Source: AP-15 sp963735445
GTDB taxonomy: Bacteria; Pseudomonadota; Alphaproteobacteria; ATCC43930; CGMCC-115725
Direction of reading: 5' to 3'
DNA length: 64,000 nt
NCBI GenBank assembly: GCA_963735445.1
Contig: CAVTLC010000011.1
Coordinates: forward strand, 48,729 to 112,728
Part shown: positions 62,165 through 64,000 of the stretch, piece by piece
How the letters are laid out: every line of letters begins with the position of its first letter
Position numbering within the stretch: position 1 is the first letter of the stretch
The notes under the pieces: model-generated
Database searches by the model: none
Told to the model about the DNA's origin: nothing
Seen by the model: the letters and a program-made list of their open reading frames with translations, nothing else
Program-made: the position numbers and the translations under genes

Positions 62165-62806
62165 CTAGCGGGCCGGAGCCAGCGGCCCCGGGGACACTGG
62201 CGGCGCTGGCGGTAGCGGCGCCAGTAGCGCTGGAGGTGTCGGCGCCGGGGGTGCCGGGGGCAGCGCCACCGAGGGCGCTGCAGCGGGTGCCGCCGCCGTG
62301 GGTGCTTGAGCCGGCGGCGCCGGAGCCGCAATCTCGCGCGTCTCCATCTGCGGCGGATCGCCCAACCGCAGCCGAATGCGATACTGTTGCCAATCGCGGC
62401 GGTAAGCGATTGGGTCGGGCAATTGGATCGATGCCGTCGAGACCATTGCCAGCAGCGTCGTCTGGCTCTGGGGTGCGGCGCCGACGACATTGGGCGTCAG
62501 CGCGTTTGAACCGATGCTGCTGACCCCGTAATTCGCAGACGTAATCGGCGCGGCCCAGGCTCCCTGTGAAAAACCTGTGGTCGGCGTGGGGTTGACGTTG
62601 ATCGACAATGCCGGCGTCACGTGGCCATCGGGGGCAACGAGTTCGGCGCCGCGTAATGCCAGACGATCGACAGCGGTAACCTCGATCCGATCGGCAATGC
62701 CGCCCGGCGGGAAATCGGCGCGGATCTGATCGTTCGGACTCGGGGTCGGGCCTGAGCCGGCGCAGGCGGCGAGCAGAACCGCGACAAGACAGGCGATGAT
62801 TTTCAC
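62165..62806 (-). CDS. Hypothetical lipoprotein with Pro/Ala-rich tail
   Basis: A 213-residue protein. Lipobox: KIIACLVAVLLAACAGSG, acylated Cys at 15. The middle (about 30-165) is a beta-rich region with EVTAVDRLALRGAELVAPDGH and YRRDWQQYRIRLRLGDPPQM; the last 50 residues are Pro/Ala repeats. Starts with GTG. No family recognised. It converges with the hotdog gene and diverges from the MetX-like gene. Confidence 0.7.
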   Translation of the reverse strand: MKIIACLVAVLLAACAGSGPTPSPNDQIRADFPPGGIADRIEVTAVDRLALRGAELVAPDGHVTPALSINVNPTPTTGFSQGAWAAPITSANYGVSSIGSNALTPNVVGAAPQSQTTLLAMVSTASIQLPDPIAYRRDWQQYRIRLRLGDPPQMETREIAAPAPPAQAPTAAAPAAAPSVALPPAPPAPTPPALLAPLPPAPPVSPGPLAPAR

Positions 62807-62948
62807 GAGGCCAATTGTATCCTCGATGCCATTTCCGGCGTCGATAAATCGGCGCGAAAGCGCGACCGTGACATCGCCGCCGGCCGCATGCCAAAATCTT
62901 TTGAATCAGTCGGGGCCATCTTTTGGGTCATCAGGGAGGAACAACGCC

Positions 62949-64000
62949 ATGCCCGTCCTAACCGCAGAGACCGCCGATATCGGGACCGTCGAGGATCGCA
63001 ATTTCCAGATCCGCGATTTTCGCCTGCAGAACGGCATCACGATGCCCGAAGGTCGATATCGCCTACGAGACCTATGGCCGGCTCGCCAGCGACGGCAGAA
63101 ATGCGGTGCTGGTGACCCATGGCTACACCAGCAGCCATCACGCCGCCGGCCGCAATCCGGCCAACGGCAACCAGCCGGGCTGGTGGGACGGGCTGATCGG
63201 GCCGGGCAAGGCGATCGACACCGACCGGCTCTATGTCGTCGCCTCAAACATGCTGGGCTCGTCCTATGGCTCGACCAACGGCGCCAGCATCGACCCTGTT
63301 ACCGGCAAGCCTTACGGCTCAAAGTTTCCGGCGATCACGGTGCGCGACATCGTCGGCGCGCAAAAGGCGCTGCTCGACAGCCTCGGCGTGCATCACCTCG
63401 TGGCGGTGGCCGGCCCGTCCTATGGCGGCTACCAGGCGTTCCAATGGGCCGTCGCCTATCCCGACATGATGGACGCGATTGCCGCGGTGGTGACCGCACC
63501 CCGCTCGCAAAATGCCGAGAAAAGCCTCGCCGAACTCGAGGCGCGGCTCGCGACCGATCCGGAATGGCACGGCGGCAATTACTACGGGCATGGCGGCGCC
63601 AAATCGGTGCTGACGCAAATGCGGTTCGAAACCTTGATGCGCTACGGCTACAACGAACAGCTCGCCGGCCGCTACCCCGACAAGGCAGCGCGCGAGCAGG
63701 CGATCCGTCAGCTCGCCGCCGATTGGGCGCGCAATTGGGACGCCAACTCGCTGGTGATCCTGCGCCGCGCCACGATCGGCTTTGACACGGTCAAGGATTT
63801 CGCCAAGATCCGCGCCAAGGTGCTGTACGTGCTGTGCCGCAGCGACGCGCTGTTCCCGCCGAGCCTGATGCCCGGGGTCATGCAGGACCTTGCCACGGCC
63901 GGGGTCGAGGCGCGCTATTTCGAGATCGACAGCGATCTCGGCCATTCGGCGAGCGGCCCCGAGCACGCCAAATGGTCCCCCGTCCTGCGCGACTTCCTCG
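62949..64000 (+). pseudogene. MetX-like alpha/beta hydrolase, +1 frameshift near 63051, runs off the window
   Basis: Alpha/beta hydrolase of the homoserine O-acetyltransferase-like superfamily. From ATG 62949 (GGGAGGAACAACGCC upstream) it reads VEDRNFQIRDFRLQNGITMPE, then the frame fails. Skipping one G at 63051 restores VDIAYETYGRLASDGRNAVLVTHGYTSSHHAAGRN... with the nucleophile elbow GPSYGG and LYVVASNMLGSSYGS. The frame is still open at the last base, so the C-terminus lies outside. Acetyl- or succinyl-homoserine synthesis is not proven because the usual GGSMGG elbow is GPSYGG here. Confidence 0.8.

Noticed and set aside
62807..62948. SAM-II riboswitch before the MetX-like gene
   Set aside because: Alphaproteobacterial metX genes often carry one, but I cannot form the pseudoknot pattern in this 142 bp gap.

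Overview
The window reads as chromosomal DNA of an alphaproteobacterium. The supporting markers are a three-gene proton-translocating transhydrogenase (pntAA-pntAB-pntB), COQ9 and UbiX of ubiquinone synthesis, a TIGR02444 protein, DUF465 and DUF6481 proteins, an ECF sigma/anti-sigma pair, and high GC with strong GGAGG-type ribosome sites. The order (Rhodospirillales or Hyphomicrobiales) cannot be settled from this window. I see no rRNA, tRNA, CRISPR array, insertion sequence or phage gene.

Region by region. Positions 1-10.4 kb hold a galactose and surface-sugar block: a glycosyltransferase, UDP-galactopyranose mutase (glf), a glycosidase/RmlD double-domain protein, a convergent GH2 glycosidase, then galT and galK. 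Positions 10.4-20.6 kb are mixed: YaiI, a DUF6481 protein, a small Cys-rich protein, a frameshifted amidohydrolase, a flavin amine oxidase, an exported haem-site propeller protein, a MATE pump and an SDR. Positions 20.6-35.1 kb are mostly core metabolism: mitochondrial-type aconitase, an OmpR-type two-component pair, ECF sigma and anti-sigma, transhydrogenase, S21, peptide deformylase, COQ9, purE-purK, UbiX and two DUF465 proteins. Positions 35.2-36.6 kb encode the most striking gene, a cholesterol-dependent cytolysin (pneumolysin family) with no signal peptide. Positions 37-43.8 kb are accessory: hydrolase, Crp-like regulator, GCS2 ligase, luciferase-like oxidoreductase, CoA transferase, and a PPOX/TetR divergent pair with a clear operator. 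Positions 44-48.8 kb form a heptose and glycan operon: TIGR03087-type transferase, HddA kinase, glycosyltransferase, and an HddC-HAD fusion with a damaged phosphatase site. Positions 48.8-53.5 kb carry a MetE-like protein, a 22-codon ORF with an extreme Shine-Dalgarno, a deacetylase, an RRM protein, nicotinamidase and an MBL hydrolase. Positions 53.7-60.2 kb are a minus-strand envelope module: Tat-exported DUF1254 protein, outer-membrane protein, sulfatase, membrane proteins, a formylglycine-generating-enzyme remnant, and two lipoproteins. The end has a lactonase-like MBL protein, a hotdog protein, a lipoprotein and a MetX-like hydrolase cut by the window edge.

A recurrent oddity is six apparent +1 frameshifts in five otherwise well-conserved genes (near 12550, 31634, 44759, 57009, 57088 and 63051). 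Each is explained by one extra base and none by a missing base. That one-sided pattern suggests insertion errors in the read set or assembly more than biological decay, but the sequence alone cannot decide.
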